Positions 8,814-18,204 of a stretch of DNA of 64,000 bases are shown piece after piece. How positions within the stretch are numbered: position 1 is the first letter of the stretch; the number at the start of each line of letters is the position of its first letter. Source of the DNA: Paraburkholderia phenazinium (GTDB taxonomy: Bacteria; Pseudomonadota; Gammaproteobacteria; Burkholderiales; Burkholderiaceae); assembly GCF_900141745.1 (NCBI RefSeq), contig NZ_FSRM01000001.1:2418001-2482000 (forward strand). The letters run 5' to 3'. Below the pieces are notes generated by a model. It searched no databases. It was not told the origin of the DNA and saw nothing but the letters and a program-made list of their open reading frames with translations. Position numbers and translations under genes: made by a program.

Positions 8814-9728
8814 ATGAGCCACTACAGACCAGAGGAACTGCGCGATGCATTGAGCGCAGGCCTGCTGTCCTTCCCGGTTACCCATTTCGACGAGGATCAC
8901 GCTTTCGACGAGGCTGCTTACCGCAGCAACCTCGAGTGGCTGTCCAGCTACCCGGTCGCGGGGCTGTTCGCCGCCGGCGGCACAGGCGAATTCTTCTCGC
9001 TGACACCCACCGAAACCAGCCGCGTGATCAAGGCCGCTGTCGAGCAGGTGGCGGGCAAGGTCCCTGTCGTCGCCCCGGCCGGCGGCGGCACGGCGCAAGC
9101 GATCGAGTTGGCCCAGGCGGCCGAGGCCAACGGCGCCGACGGCATCCTGCTGTTCCCGCCTTACCTCACCGAATGCGATTCCGCCGGCGTAGCGCAGCAC
9201 GCTATTCGCGTCTGCCGTGCAACCTCGCTTGGGGTTACCGTCTACAGCCGCGGAAACGCCATGCTGGACGACGTCGCCGTGGCGCGCATCGCGGATCAAT
9301 GCCCGAACCTGATTGGCTACAAGGATGGTGTCGGCGACATCGACCGGATGACGCGCGTCTATAACCGTCTTGGCGATCGCCTGACCTACGTCGGTGGTTT
9401 ACCGACAGCCGAGACCTACGCGCTTCCGTATCTCGAAATGGGTGTGACGACCTACTCATCGGCGATTTTCAATTTTCTGCCGGAGTGGGCATTGAAGTTC
9501 TACGCAGCGGTGCGTGCCCGCGATCACGTCTTCGTCCAGCGCGAACTGCGCGATTTCGTGCTGCCCTATACGCTGATCCGCAACCGCCGCGCCGGCTACG
9601 CGGTCTCCATCGTCAAGGCCGGCATGAAAGCTGTCGGCCGTCCGGCCGGCCCGGTACGTACGCCGCTGTCCGATCTGACGGACGAGGAGTTGGGCCAGCT
9701 CAAACAGCTCATCGGAGATCGCCGCTGA
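8814..9728 (+). CDS. kdgD: 5-dehydro-4-deoxyglucarate dehydratase (KdgD-like)
   Basis: A 304-residue DHDPS/NAL-superfamily TIM-barrel lyase. It should dehydrate and decarboxylate 5-dehydro-4-deoxy-D-glucarate to 2,5-dioxopentanoate in glucarate/galactarate catabolism. The N-terminus ([14 protein letters not shown]), the GGTGEF substrate loop (about 55-60), Tyr144, and the Schiff-base Lys170 in [11 protein letters not shown] match this family, and length is normal. No glucarate dehydratase or semialdehyde dehydrogenase lies beside it, so it is an isolated step here. Two dyads precede it. Confidence 0.9.
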   Translation: MSHYRPEELRDALSAGLLSFPVTHFDEDHAFDEAAYRSNLEWLSSYPVAGLFAAGGTGEFFSLTPTETSRVIKAAVEQVAGKVPVVAPAGGGTAQAIELAQAAEANGADGILLFPPYLTECDSAGVAQHAIRVCRATSLGVTVYSRGNAMLDDVAVARIADQCPNLIGYKDGVGDIDRMTRVYNRLGDRLTYVGGLPTAETYALPYLEMGVTTYSSAIFNFLPEWALKFYAAVRARDHVFVQRELRDFVLPYTLIRNRRAGYAVSIVKAGMKAVGRPAGPVRTPLSDLTDEELGQLKQLIGDRR

Positions 9729-9887
9729 CGAGCGGAGTGGCCTGACGGGCGGCACGCCGATCGGCGCAAAACCCCCGGCCAGGTTTCGCTCTCCCGGCTC
9801 TGCCACGCGCCATCCATAACGCGACAAAGGACGGCACGCAAAACGGACGCCGGCAGGGCGCCACTCATGCAAAGCGCAAAATATATT

Positions 9888-9916
9888 TTGACACTAAAAT
9901 TCTTGGATGCTACATT
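9888..9916 (+). promoter_or_regulatory. Predicted sigma70 promoter for the MFS gene
   Basis: A perfect TTGACA at 9888-9893 is followed after 17 bp by TACATT at 9911-9916. It lies in an AT-rich island in the 316-bp gap between the dehydratase and the transporter. The rest of the gap shows nothing recognisable. Confidence 0.6.
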
Positions 9917-10044
9917 TAACCGCGAAATACTGAACAATAAATATTCATGCCTCGGCGGGCAAGCGGCTTAGGCGCACGGTGATCCGCGCGTCCAAACCCA
10001 CCCAGCCACGGGCAACCAGTATTTCCAAAATAAGAGAGGAGACA

Positions 10045-11361
10045 ATGCGAACAGTCGAGGCTTTCGTTTCAGACACGATGGACGGAGCGCGAATCACGCC
10101 GACCCATGTCAAGGTCGTTGCACTCGTTGCTGCCGGCTATTGCATTGATGTAATCGACTACGCGATTTACGGTTCATTCATTCCGGACATGCTGAGGCAG
10201 CATTTCGCGACGCAGGCGCAGCTCGGATGGGTGGGAAGTGCGCAACTATTCGGTCTCGCGATTGGCACATTTTTGCAGGGCCAATTTACTGACCGCTTCG
10301 GACGCAAAGCGGTGTACCAGTTCAATCTGCTGCTGTTTGGCCTTGCCACGATCGCTAGCGCGCTGGCGCCGACCGTCATGTGGCTGCTGGTCACGCGCTT
10401 CATCGCAGGTCTCGGCCTTGGAGCCGAGCAACCGCTGGCATTTACCTACGCAGGCGAATACGCGCCAAAAGACATTCGCGGCCGGATCCTCGCCCTGGTG
10501 CACTTCATTGGTGGCGCGCTGGTCTGGCCATTGGCGTTTCTGGTCACGCTTTACTTTCGCGAATCTATCGGATGGCGTGGAATCTGGGGGGCGATAGGCG
10601 TCGCGGCACTCGTTCTGTTCGTGCTTCGGTTCGCACTACCCGAGTCTCCCCGCTGGCTTGCTGCTAAAGGGCGTGGCAAGGAAGCGTTGGCGATCATCAA
10701 GAAGATGGGTCTCGGTTCACCTTCCGAGGAGCTTTCGGACGTCGCGATCACGACCACGACCGATCCGTTCGCGGTGGTGTGGAAGGACTATCGGGTCCGG
10801 CTGCTGGCGGCGATGGTCTGTTTCAGTGCGTTCTTCTGCGTCACGATTGGTCTCGGAACCTGGCTGCCGAATATCATGAGCAGCAAAGGCTTCACGATTA
10901 CCAGATCGCTTTCGTACACGTTCGGCATGACGATGGCGGCGCCTTGCGCAAGTCTCTTCATGATGTACGCCCTCGACAGGTTTGGAAGACGACGCACCGC
11001 GTTTATCGCGTTCCTGTGCTCCGGCGCGTTTGCCATCGTCTTCGCGAACGCTTCAACTGATATGCAACTGATTGCGGCTGGCTTCCTGATGATCTTCTTC
11101 TACCAGGTGGGCGGCAACACGATGCAGATTTTCACGTCCGAGGTCTTCCCAACCCAGGCGCGTGCATCCGGCTTTGGAATGGCGGCGGGTATCGGAAGGT
11201 TGGCCACCGCTGGCTTTGTTCCCGCGCTCCCGATGATCCAGCATACTTACGGTCTTCCTGTCGTATTCGGCACCATCGCGGCCTTAATGGCGATCGCCGC
11301 GTCGGGACTCCATCTGATTGGACCGGAGACTCGCCGCCGCTCGCTGGAATCGATCGCGTAA
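10045..11361 (+). CDS. MFS transporter (sugar/aromatic-acid porter type)
   Basis: A 438-residue inner-membrane transporter with 12 predicted helices. It carries the MFS signature GQFTDRFGRKAVYQ between helices 2 and 3 and the repeat-like LDRFGRRRTAF after helix 8, the pattern of the sugar porter and aromatic acid:H+ symporter groups. The ATG at 10045 has GAGGAG immediately upstream, better than the GTG at 9979. It begins the gene run with the LVIVD protein, GntR regulator and SDR, so it probably imports the substrate of that pathway. Confidence 0.88.
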   Translation: MRTVEAFVSDTMDGARITPTHVKVVALVAAGYCIDVIDYAIYGSFIPDMLRQHFATQAQLGWVGSAQLFGLAIGTFLQGQFTDRFGRKAVYQFNLLLFGLATIASALAPTVMWLLVTRFIAGLGLGAEQPLAFTYAGEYAPKDIRGRILALVHFIGGALVWPLAFLVTLYFRESIGWRGIWGAIGVAALVLFVLRFALPESPRWLAAKGRGKEALAIIKKMGLGSPSEELSDVAITTTTDPFAVVWKDYRVRLLAAMVCFSAFFCVTIGLGTWLPNIMSSKGFTITRSLSYTFGMTMAAPCASLFMMYALDRFGRRRTAFIAFLCSGAFAIVFANASTDMQLIAAGFLMIFFYQVGGNTMQIFTSEVFPTQARASGFGMAAGIGRLATAGFVPALPMIQHTYGLPVVFGTIAALMAIAASGLHLIGPETRRRSLESIA

Positions 11362-11424
11362 CGAGGCCGCGCCGCGCTGAAGTAACTGGACAGGTTGTTG
11401 GAATTAAACCCGATGAGGTTCACG

Positions 11425-12660
11425 ATGTACCCGATATCGCATTCTCCGAACGTGACGTTTTTAGGCCATACCGATCAGGGTAAGCGTCCGGACGGCGTCC
11501 AGATCATGGTGGACCGCGGCCATGCCTATATCGGTCACATGTTCAGCGATGGCATCTCGGTCATAGATGTTCGCAACCCGAAAGATCCAAAGCCCGTCAA
11601 CTTCATTGCCTGTGCTCCGAACACCCGTGCGCATCATCTGCAGCTGCACGACAATCTTCTGCTGGCCGTCAACAGTGCGAACGTGTGGGCGCTGCAGCGC
11701 TATCAGAGCCAACAGGATTATTTTACGAACGCCATCGACGACAGCTTCAACCGTCGCGAGAAGCCATTCGTCGCGGGCTTGCGTATCTACGAGATTGGCG
11801 CTGACCCGTCGAATCCGCGGGAAATCGGCTTTTGCCCTGTCGAGGGAATTGGATTGCATCGACTGTGGTGGACGGGTGGCCGCTATGCCTACGCTTCGGC
11901 CCATCTGCACGGCTTCACCGATTTCGTTCTGGCGATCTTCGATGTAAGCGACCCTACGAAGCCGACGCTCGCAGGACATTGGGCGTTGCCCGGCATGAAC
12001 CGGGAAGCGGAGGAAACGCCGACCTGGCCGAAGGGCAAGCGCTGGGCGCTGCACCATGCCATTCCCGCTGACGGCAAGTTATTCGGCGCCTGGCGGGATG
12101 GTGGGCTGACCATCCACGACCTTACCGATCCGGTTGCGCCGAAGCTGATCAGCCACACGGTCATCTCGCCGCCTTTCGCTGGAGGCACGCATACGCCGCT
12201 GCCTTTGCCCGGGCGCCAGTTGGCGATCGTCGCGGACGAAGCGATCAGTTCCAATTGCGCTGCAGGTCTCGCGCACACCTGGGTGTTCGACGTTCGTGAC
12301 GCGGGCAACCCGATTTCGATCGCGACGCTGCCGCAGCCTGAAGAGCTCAACTACTGCGCGGTCGGAGGCAAGTTTGGACCTCATAACCTCCATGAGAACA
12401 GGCCCGGTGCGTTTCAGAGCGAAAATCTCATCTTTGCCACCTGGCACAATGCGGGCGTTCGTGTGTTCGACATCTCCAATGCTTTCAGGCCGCGCGAAGT
12501 CGGCCATCTCGTCCCGGGTGCACCGCAGGCACTGGTCGATATCCGGCCAGGTGCCGTTCCTGTCACGCAGTCCGCGGACGTGTTCGTTGACCGTAATGGC
12601 CTGATGTACGTGACGGACACGAACGCTGGCCTGACCATCGCGCAGTACGAGGATCTTTGA
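11425..12660 (+). CDS. LVIVD-repeat beta-propeller protein
   Basis: About 411 residues with repeated strands of the LVIVD type, for example GISVIDVRNPKDPKPV, FVLAIFDVSDPTKPTL, GLTIHDLTDPVAPKLI, and AGVRVFDISNAFRPREV, indicating a beta-propeller. Such repeats occur in uncharacterised surface or cytosolic proteins, and no catalytic motif is evident. No signal peptide is seen. A GAGG six bases before the ATG at 11425 favours that start over 11413. The stop overlaps the next gene by one base, so it is coupled to the GntR regulator. Function unknown; lactonase-like or binding roles are possible. Confidence 0.75.
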   Translation: MYPISHSPNVTFLGHTDQGKRPDGVQIMVDRGHAYIGHMFSDGISVIDVRNPKDPKPVNFIACAPNTRAHHLQLHDNLLLAVNSANVWALQRYQSQQDYFTNAIDDSFNRREKPFVAGLRIYEIGADPSNPREIGFCPVEGIGLHRLWWTGGRYAYASAHLHGFTDFVLAIFDVSDPTKPTLAGHWALPGMNREAEETPTWPKGKRWALHHAIPADGKLFGAWRDGGLTIHDLTDPVAPKLISHTVISPPFAGGTHTPLPLPGRQLAIVADEAISSNCAAGLAHTWVFDVRDAGNPISIATLPQPEELNYCAVGGKFGPHNLHENRPGAFQSENLIFATWHNAGVRVFDISNAFRPREVGHLVPGAPQALVDIRPGAVPVTQSADVFVDRNGLMYVTDTNAGLTIAQYEDL

Positions 12661-13355
12661 TGTTGCCTTCGCAAAATACCAAGGCTGCCCCGAGCTCGAC
12701 GCGCACAAGTGCGGTCTATAGGGTGCTGCGTCAAGACATCCTGTGTGGAAAACTGACGCCGGCGGCCAAACTTTTAATCGATGAGATCAGCCAACGTTAT
12801 GGCGTGACCAGCACGCCAATACGTGAGGCACTCAATCAGCTGGTCACGGAAGGCTTTGTTCAGAAAGTCGACCAGAAGGGCTTCTTTGTCGCGCAGGTTT
12901 CGCGGCGCGAATTGAGCGAGTTGACCAACACGCGTTGCTGGGTCGAGTCCATCGCACTGCGAGAGGCACTGGCTCACAGGACACCTAAATGGGAAGAGGA
13001 CCTGATACTCGCGGGCCATCGGCTGTCCCGTACCAACCGGTCGGCGGATCCTGAGGTGTTTCAGGAGAACGCGCCGTGGGAAGACACGCACAAGCAGTTT
13101 CACATGGCGCTGATCGCCACGTGTCCATCGCGATGGCTGCTCGATTTTTGTTCTTTGATGACCGATCACGCGGCGCGTTATCGCTACCTGTCAATGAGCC
13201 TGGCGTATCCAGAGCGCGATGTCACCAAGGAACACAAGGCCTTGATAGACGCCGCCATCGATGGGCCGCCCGCGCGGGCGATCGAGATGCTGATGGAGCA
13301 TTACCGCACCACAGCAGACATCATCATCAGGTCGAACCTGGACCTGCCGGATTAG
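12660..13355 (+). CDS. GntR-family (FCD/FadR subfamily) transcriptional regulator
   Basis: 231 residues: an N-terminal winged helix-turn-helix (about 15-80, with [25 protein letters not shown]) and a C-terminal all-helical FCD ligand domain (about 90-220) with conserved His in the [10 protein letters not shown] helix and HKALIDA. FCD regulators usually repress catabolic operons in response to a carboxylate. It is embedded in the transporter-LVIVD-SDR run, overlapping the preceding stop (TGATG), so it probably controls this cluster. Confidence 0.9.
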   Translation: MLPSQNTKAAPSSTRTSAVYRVLRQDILCGKLTPAAKLLIDEISQRYGVTSTPIREALNQLVTEGFVQKVDQKGFFVAQVSRRELSELTNTRCWVESIALREALAHRTPKWEEDLILAGHRLSRTNRSADPEVFQENAPWEDTHKQFHMALIATCPSRWLLDFCSLMTDHAARYRYLSMSLAYPERDVTKEHKALIDAAIDGPPARAIEMLMEHYRTTADIIIRSNLDLPD

Positions 13356-13428
13356 ATTGGGGAGCGGCGGGGCATGTTGCCCGAGCCGATCAACAGGACA
13401 TAACACAACTTCCAAACGGGAATTCAGT

Positions 13429-14175
13429 ATGGCGAACAGATTTGCGGTGGTCACAGGGGCCGGCAGCGGTGTGGGACGAGCGGTAGCCACGGCGCTGCTG
13501 CAGAACGGATATTCGGTGGCGCTGGCGGGGCGCCGTCAGGACGCGCTGGAAGAGACCGCGCGTCTGGCGGGCGGCAGTAGCCTGGTTGTGCCTACGGATG
13601 TTTCGAAGCCCGACGAGGTGCAAGCACTTTTCGCCAGGGTCGCAGCGGAGTTCGGCAGACTGGACGTCCTCTTCAACAACGCCGGTACGGGTTCGCCTGC
13701 AACCAATTTCGGTGACGTGACCTTCGAGCAGTGGTCGGCGGTCATCGACGTGAACATCCACGGGATGTTTCTGTGCGCCAACGCGGCATTTCGCATGATG
13801 CGGGACCAGTCTCCTCGAGGCGGCCGCATCATCAATAACGGCTCGTTGTCGGCTCACGTGCCGCGGCCTGGTTCCGCGCCTTATACGACATCGAAACACG
13901 CCGTCACGGGACTGACCAAGTGCATCGGTCTGGACGGTCGTGCGTTCGACATCGTGAGTTCCCAGGTCGACATCGGCAACGCAGCGACCCCGATGACCGC
14001 CCGCATGGCCAAGGGCGTGCTTCAGCCGAACGGAACCACGGCTGTCGAACCGACGATGGACGCTGCCAATGTAGGCAATACGGTTTTGTTGATCGCGAAT
14101 ATGAGCCTCGACGCTAATGTCCAGTTCGTGAGCGTGATGGCATCGCAAATGCCGTCGTTCCTCGGACGAGGCTAA
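13429..14175 (+). CDS. Short-chain dehydrogenase/reductase
   Basis: A 248-residue classical SDR. It has the Rossmann cofactor motif TGAGSGVG near the N-terminus, NNAG (in LFNNAGTG), the catalytic Ser in NNGSLSAH, and Tyr-x3-Lys in YTTSKHA. The Arg-rich AGRRQD after the second strand suggests NADP(H) preference. I start at the ATG at 13429 (MANRFAVV). The substrate is unknown; its neighbours (MFS transporter, GntR regulator, FAH hydrolase) suggest oxidation of a hydroxylated catabolic intermediate. Confidence 0.9.
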   Translation: MANRFAVVTGAGSGVGRAVATALLQNGYSVALAGRRQDALEETARLAGGSSLVVPTDVSKPDEVQALFARVAAEFGRLDVLFNNAGTGSPATNFGDVTFEQWSAVIDVNIHGMFLCANAAFRMMRDQSPRGGRIINNGSLSAHVPRPGSAPYTTSKHAVTGLTKCIGLDGRAFDIVSSQVDIGNAATPMTARMAKGVLQPNGTTAVEPTMDAANVGNTVLLIANMSLDANVQFVSVMASQMPSFLGRG

Positions 14176-14184
14176 TGCTGCTCC

Positions 14185-14248
14185 GACTCAGGCCTCATCC
14201 AGGCTTGAGTCGAGTCTGAATATCCGTTGGCTGGCCGGCCAGCCAACG
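14185..14248 (+). terminator. Two adjacent stem-loops after the SDR gene
   Basis: GACTCAGGCCT (14185-14195) pairs with AGGCTTGAGTC (14201-14211) with one mismatch and a 5-nt loop. A perfect 24-bp palindrome follows at 14225-14248, centred on GGCCGGCC. Neither has a U-run, so they could end transcription weakly, protect the mRNA 3' end or bind a protein. Confidence 0.4.
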
Positions 14249-14426
14249 AAGACGAGAGTGTTGAAATCGGGCTGACAGGTAATACACGTCACGCCGTTGC
14301 TTTGCCAGATTGCCGGGATAAGAAGTAGATATATAAATAAGTATAACTAATTAGATAGAAGAAATCAGGAGTGAGACTTTCAGAGTAATTAGGTCATCTT
14401 ATTACTATCGAAAAACGGAGACGGAA

Positions 14427-15632
14427 ATGAGAAAGATTGTCTGGATGGCGGCAGGTGCGTCGATATTGGCTAATGTTGCACACGCTCAGAGCTCAGTAAC
14501 GTTGTATGGCATTGTGGATAACGGCATTGGATATCAGAGCAGTGCAACTACGCTCGGTTCCACGAGTGGCGGCCGCTCTCTCGTCAAGATGACGACGGGC
14601 GTCTTTGCGGCAGATCGGCTTGGCTTTAAAGGCGTCGAGGATCTCGGCGGAGGAACGCAGGCCATCTTTACGTTGGAACAGGGTTTCAGTGCCGCGACCG
14701 GTGCGGAGTCGACCTCGGGGTTAGGGTTCAGCCGGCTCGCCTATGTTGGGTTGACGAATCAGACATACGGCACGTTCACGGCGGGACGCGAATACTCGGC
14801 CTATTACACCCTACTGCAGCCATTTAGTCCGGAGCCGCGGCTGACCGGTTACTACGCCGCACACCCGGGCGATATTGATGGGACGGACACCGACTTTCAC
14901 GAGAACAACGCACTCGTCTACACGTCGCCGAATTTCTACGGTTTGACCGTTAGCGGCGAATACGCCCTCGGTGGTGTCGCGGGAAGTTTCAACGCCGGCT
15001 CGTCGTGGAGCGCTGGTGTGCAGTACATCAACGGTCCGATCGGCGCCGCAGCCGCGATCTGGCGTGTCAACAACTCGACGTCGGGCGGCGGGGCATTTGG
15101 TGCGTCGTCGGTCACCTCGAATAACGGCGCCCAGATCGGCATATCGGCCATCAACGTCGGATACCAGACGGCGCAAGCGCAGCAGCGCTTCGCGGTGGCG
15201 GGCGCCTACACGTTCAGTCCGGCATGGGATTTGTCCCTGATGTATTCGAATACCCAGTACATCCCGGGCATACGCTCTTCATTTACCGACACGGCCATTT
15301 TCAACACGGTCGGTGCAGTGTTGCATTACAAAGTGACCCCTGCGTTCGATCTCGCAGCGGGTTACGCCTATACGCGCGCGACCAGTGCAAACCGGATTTC
15401 GTCAGCCGCGCAATATAACCAGATCAATTTCGGTCAGGTCTACAGCCTTTCGAAAGCCACGGCCCTCTATGCCATGGAAGGCTTTCAGCGGGCAAATGGT
15501 CAGACACTCGGCATCAACGGCGGCGGAGACATCGTCAATGCCGTGGCATCGGCTGGCGACGGCGGTAACGCACAGCCTGCGTCGTCACGCAGCCAGGTTG
15601 TCGGTGGCATCGGTCTGATGCACAGATTCTAA
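14427..15632 (+). CDS. Gram-negative porin (Burkholderia OmpC/Opc-like, 16-stranded)
   Basis: 401 residues with a cleavable signal peptide (about 1-20, ending VAHAQ) and the mature start SSVTLYGIVDNGIGY typical of Burkholderiales general porins. It has alternating beta strands throughout, the LGFKGVEDLGGG segment, and a C-terminal Phe (GLMHRF) recognised by the BAM complex. It forms a trimeric outer-membrane channel. The AT-rich 250 bp upstream suggests its own promoter. Placed between SDR and hydrolase genes, it is probably a substrate-linked porin. Confidence 0.93.
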   Translation: MRKIVWMAAGASILANVAHAQSSVTLYGIVDNGIGYQSSATTLGSTSGGRSLVKMTTGVFAADRLGFKGVEDLGGGTQAIFTLEQGFSAATGAESTSGLGFSRLAYVGLTNQTYGTFTAGREYSAYYTLLQPFSPEPRLTGYYAAHPGDIDGTDTDFHENNALVYTSPNFYGLTVSGEYALGGVAGSFNAGSSWSAGVQYINGPIGAAAAIWRVNNSTSGGGAFGASSVTSNNGAQIGISAINVGYQTAQAQQRFAVAGAYTFSPAWDLSLMYSNTQYIPGIRSSFTDTAIFNTVGAVLHYKVTPAFDLAAGYAYTRATSANRISSAAQYNQINFGQVYSLSKATALYAMEGFQRANGQTLGINGGGDIVNAVASAGDGGNAQPASSRSQVVGGIGLMHRF

Positions 15633-15739
15633 GGAGACCTTCCCGCTGCATTGACAGTCGGTTCGACGACGCGTGTCGATCGGGCGGCAGCATGCAACGG
15701 TGCGGTCGCGGACGCAACAGATTTTTCCAGGAGATGGGC

Positions 15740-16588
15740 ATGAAGCTCGTGAGTTTTCGACATGCAGGCAAAGAGTCGTTTGGCGTTGTAGTAAATGAAG
15801 GTGTCGTCGATCTGGCGCCTTACGCTTTGGAAGTCGGTTCAACGCTGAAACAGGCGCTCGCGCTTGATAGCCTCGCCGCCATCCAGACAATCACCCGGTA
15901 TGCGAAAGCGACTCACGCATGGGCTGATGTGGAATTCCTCCCGGTGGTGCCCGATCCGGGAAAGATCCTCTGTATCGGCATCAACTACCTGGAACACCTG
16001 AAGGAAACGGGGCGCGAAACGCCGGAAAAGCCGACGATTTTCACCCGTTTCGCCGATTCGCAAACGGCGCACAACGCGGCCATCGTGCGTCCGCGCGCAT
16101 CTGAAAAGCTCGATTTCGAAGGCGAACTTGCCGTCGTGATCGGCCGTAACGCGCGCCACGTGAAAGCCGCGGATGCCTTGGATTACGTGGCAGGCTATTC
16201 CTGCTACAACGACGGCAGCGTGCGCGATTGGCAACGACACACGAGCCAGTTGATACCTGGGAAGAATTTCCCGCGCACAGGCAGCTTCGGACCGTGGCTC
16301 GTCACGACTGACGAAGTGGGCGATCCCTCTCTGCTTTCCTTGACGACGCGTCTGAATGGCGAGGTCGTGCAACACGCCACCACAGACGATCTGATCTTCG
16401 GTATTCCCGCCTTGATCGAGTACATCAGCACGTTCACCGAGTTAAGGCCGGGTGACGTGATCATCACCGGGACCACGGGTGGTGTGGGAGCGTATCGTCA
16501 GCCGCCGCTTTGGATGAAACCGGGCGATGCGGTGGAGGTCGAGATATCGAAGATCGGTATCCTGAAGAATTCGATCGTCGACGAATAA
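15740..16588 (+). CDS. Fumarylacetoacetate hydrolase family protein
   Basis: A 282-residue FAH-fold enzyme with the metal-binding acidic set: Glu/Glu in DFEGELAVVIGR and Asp in YNDGSVRDWQ. It also has the GKNFPRTGSFGPWLV and TGTTGGVGAYR motifs typical of acylpyruvate hydrolase, 2-keto-3-deoxy acid dehydratase and related enzymes. Members cleave C-C bonds or hydrate 2-oxo acids. AGGAG lies six bases before the ATG at 15740, better than the 15692 start. Context suggests the late, ring-cleavage-product or sugar-acid step of the cluster's pathway. Confidence 0.88.
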   Translation: MKLVSFRHAGKESFGVVVNEGVVDLAPYALEVGSTLKQALALDSLAAIQTITRYAKATHAWADVEFLPVVPDPGKILCIGINYLEHLKETGRETPEKPTIFTRFADSQTAHNAAIVRPRASEKLDFEGELAVVIGRNARHVKAADALDYVAGYSCYNDGSVRDWQRHTSQLIPGKNFPRTGSFGPWLVTTDEVGDPSLLSLTTRLNGEVVQHATTDDLIFGIPALIEYISTFTELRPGDVIITGTTGGVGAYRQPPLWMKPGDAVEVEISKIGILKNSIVDE

Positions 16589-16658
16589 GCATGACTCGAT
16601 GCAGGTGGTGACCGGGTGTCGTGCGCGTGCACCGCCGGCGACGTGAAGGAGAATGTTC

Positions 16659-17579
16659 GTGTTCGATCTGAATCAATTGCGCTGTTTCGTGACGGTTGCG
16701 GAAGAACTGCACTTCGGTCGGGCGGCTGCCCGGCTGCACATGACGCAACCGCCCTTGAGCAGACAGATCCAGCTGTTCGAGCACAGCATAGGGACGTCAC
16801 TCTTTAACCGGACAAACCGCATGGTGCGGCTGACGCCTGCGGGACGCAGTCTGTTGCCGGAGGCGCACGCCATTTTGCGTCTTGCCGAGAGGGCGCGCCT
16901 GTCGGCACTGAGGACTGGGCAGGGTGAGGCAGGGCGGATCGTGATTGGCTTCACGGCAGCCGCCGGCTACGAATATCTGCCGGAGATGCTGGGGCAGTTG
17001 CGGCGAACGCTGCCAGGCGTCGACCTGGAGTTGCGCGAAATGGTTAGCCGCTCGCAGGTGGAGGCTCTGGAAAACGGCCAGCTGGACGTCGGCCTGCTGC
17101 GTCGGCTGCCGCCTGATTGCGACGATCTGGATAGCGTATGTGTGGCGCGCGAATCGCTGGTCGCCGCGCTTCCGCTCGAGGACCCGCTAGCGCGGCGCAA
17201 GACGCTGCATCTGCGGGACTTCAATGGCCGGGCGATGGTGATGTATTCGCCCGACGAAGCGCAGTACTTTCATGAACTGGTTCGGCATGTATTCGCCCGC
17301 GTCGGCGCGACGCCGAAATACGGTCAGCAGGTGAGCCAGGTCCACTCGATGCTGGCCGTGGTTCGCTCGGGCCTGGGTGCGGCGCTCGTGCCGGAGACCG
17401 CCAGCAGGCTGTGCTACGAAGGCATTGTATTTCGCGAGATCGACGGTATTGATCCCGTGAAACTCGTGGAACTGCACCTCGCGTGGAAGATCGGCAACGA
17501 CAATCCGGCGCTGGCGAAGGCGTTGCCGCTACTCCAGAACATTGGCAACCGGCGCCAGCCGCTGGCTCTGACGCAATGA
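16659..17579 (+). CDS. LysR-family transcriptional regulator
   Basis: 306 residues with the N-terminal winged HTH (FDLNQLRCFVTVAEELHFGR, then LHMTQPPLSRQIQLFE) and a periplasmic-binding-protein-like effector domain (about 90-300). The N-terminal LRCFVTVAEELHFGRAAARLHMTQPPLSRQ type is common among regulators of aromatic catabolism (BenM/CatR-like). I chose the GTG at 16659 because AAGGAG sits at proper spacing from it but only 1-2 bases from the ATG at 16653. It is on the same strand as its neighbours. Confidence 0.92.
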   Translation: MFDLNQLRCFVTVAEELHFGRAAARLHMTQPPLSRQIQLFEHSIGTSLFNRTNRMVRLTPAGRSLLPEAHAILRLAERARLSALRTGQGEAGRIVIGFTAAAGYEYLPEMLGQLRRTLPGVDLELREMVSRSQVEALENGQLDVGLLRRLPPDCDDLDSVCVARESLVAALPLEDPLARRKTLHLRDFNGRAMVMYSPDEAQYFHELVRHVFARVGATPKYGQQVSQVHSMLAVVRSGLGAALVPETASRLCYEGIVFREIDGIDPVKLVELHLAWKIGNDNPALAKALPLLQNIGNRRQPLALTQ

Positions 17580-17650
17580 GGAGTGCGAGGCTCCGGAAAG
17601 AAAAGAGCCGATTTTCCTGTTCGAAGCTTCTATCGGTGAACGGAGACAAC

Positions 17651-18115
17651 ATGCGTAATCGGACAATGTCTTTCCTGCTTCTGCTGGCGCTCGCGCATGG
17701 CGCGCAGGCCCAGGTCGCAGACAGGAAGGTGCTCACGCTAGCCGGCGCGCAAGGCATAGTCGAAGCCGCGTTGGCAGCGGCGAAAGGTAACCAGTTGCGC
17801 CAGTCGATTGCGGTAGTGGACGACGGCGGTAACCTGCTGGCTTTCGTACGCATGGACGACGCGCAACTGGCAGGTGTGCAGATGGCGCTCGGCAAGGCTC
17901 GCACAGCGCTGATGTTTCAGGGCCCCAGCAAGGGCTTTGCGGATCGGATAGCCGCAGGACAACTCAATGTGCTGGCACTGCCGGACATGCTGCCCGCCGA
18001 TGGTGGTCAGCCACTCGTTTATGACGGGAAGATCGTGGGGGCCGTGGGTGTCAGCGGTGCGTCGCCGGCGCAGGACGGCCAGACAGCCTTGAAAGCGGCC
18101 GCTTCGCTGCAATAG
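17651..18115 (+). CDS. Secreted GlcG/HbpS-family protein
   Basis: 154 residues with a signal peptide (about 1-21, ending GAQAQ) and a GlcG/HbpS domain, with the LAAAKGNQLRQSIAVVDDGGNLLAFVRMD core and a GAVGVSGASPAQDG loop near the end. HbpS binds haem and senses redox state in Streptomyces; many bacterial members sit beside catabolic enzymes with unknown role. The ATG at 17651 has CGGAG upstream. It lies just before a Tat-exported amidohydrolase, so the two may act together in the periplasm. Confidence 0.85.
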   Translation: MRNRTMSFLLLLALAHGAQAQVADRKVLTLAGAQGIVEAALAAAKGNQLRQSIAVVDDGGNLLAFVRMDDAQLAGVQMALGKARTALMFQGPSKGFADRIAAGQLNVLALPDMLPADGGQPLVYDGKIVGAVGVSGASPAQDGQTALKAAASLQ

Positions 18116-18152
18116 CGAATCAGGCGGTCGACCGCAACGATGTTGCATGGAA

Positions 18153-18186
18153 CAGGAGCAATCGCCAAAGCGATAGATAGCTCCTG
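18153..18186 (+). other. Imperfect hairpin before the amidohydrolase gene
   Basis: CAGGAGC (18153-18159) pairs with GCTCCTG (18180-18186), and ATCGC (18161-18165) with GCGAT (18170-18174) inside it. This is a long mRNA hairpin in the 89-bp gap after the HbpS-like gene. It has no U-run, so attenuation, processing or a weak terminator are all possible. Confidence 0.35.
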
Positions 18187-18204
18187 CCGACAACGGAGAC
18201 ACAT

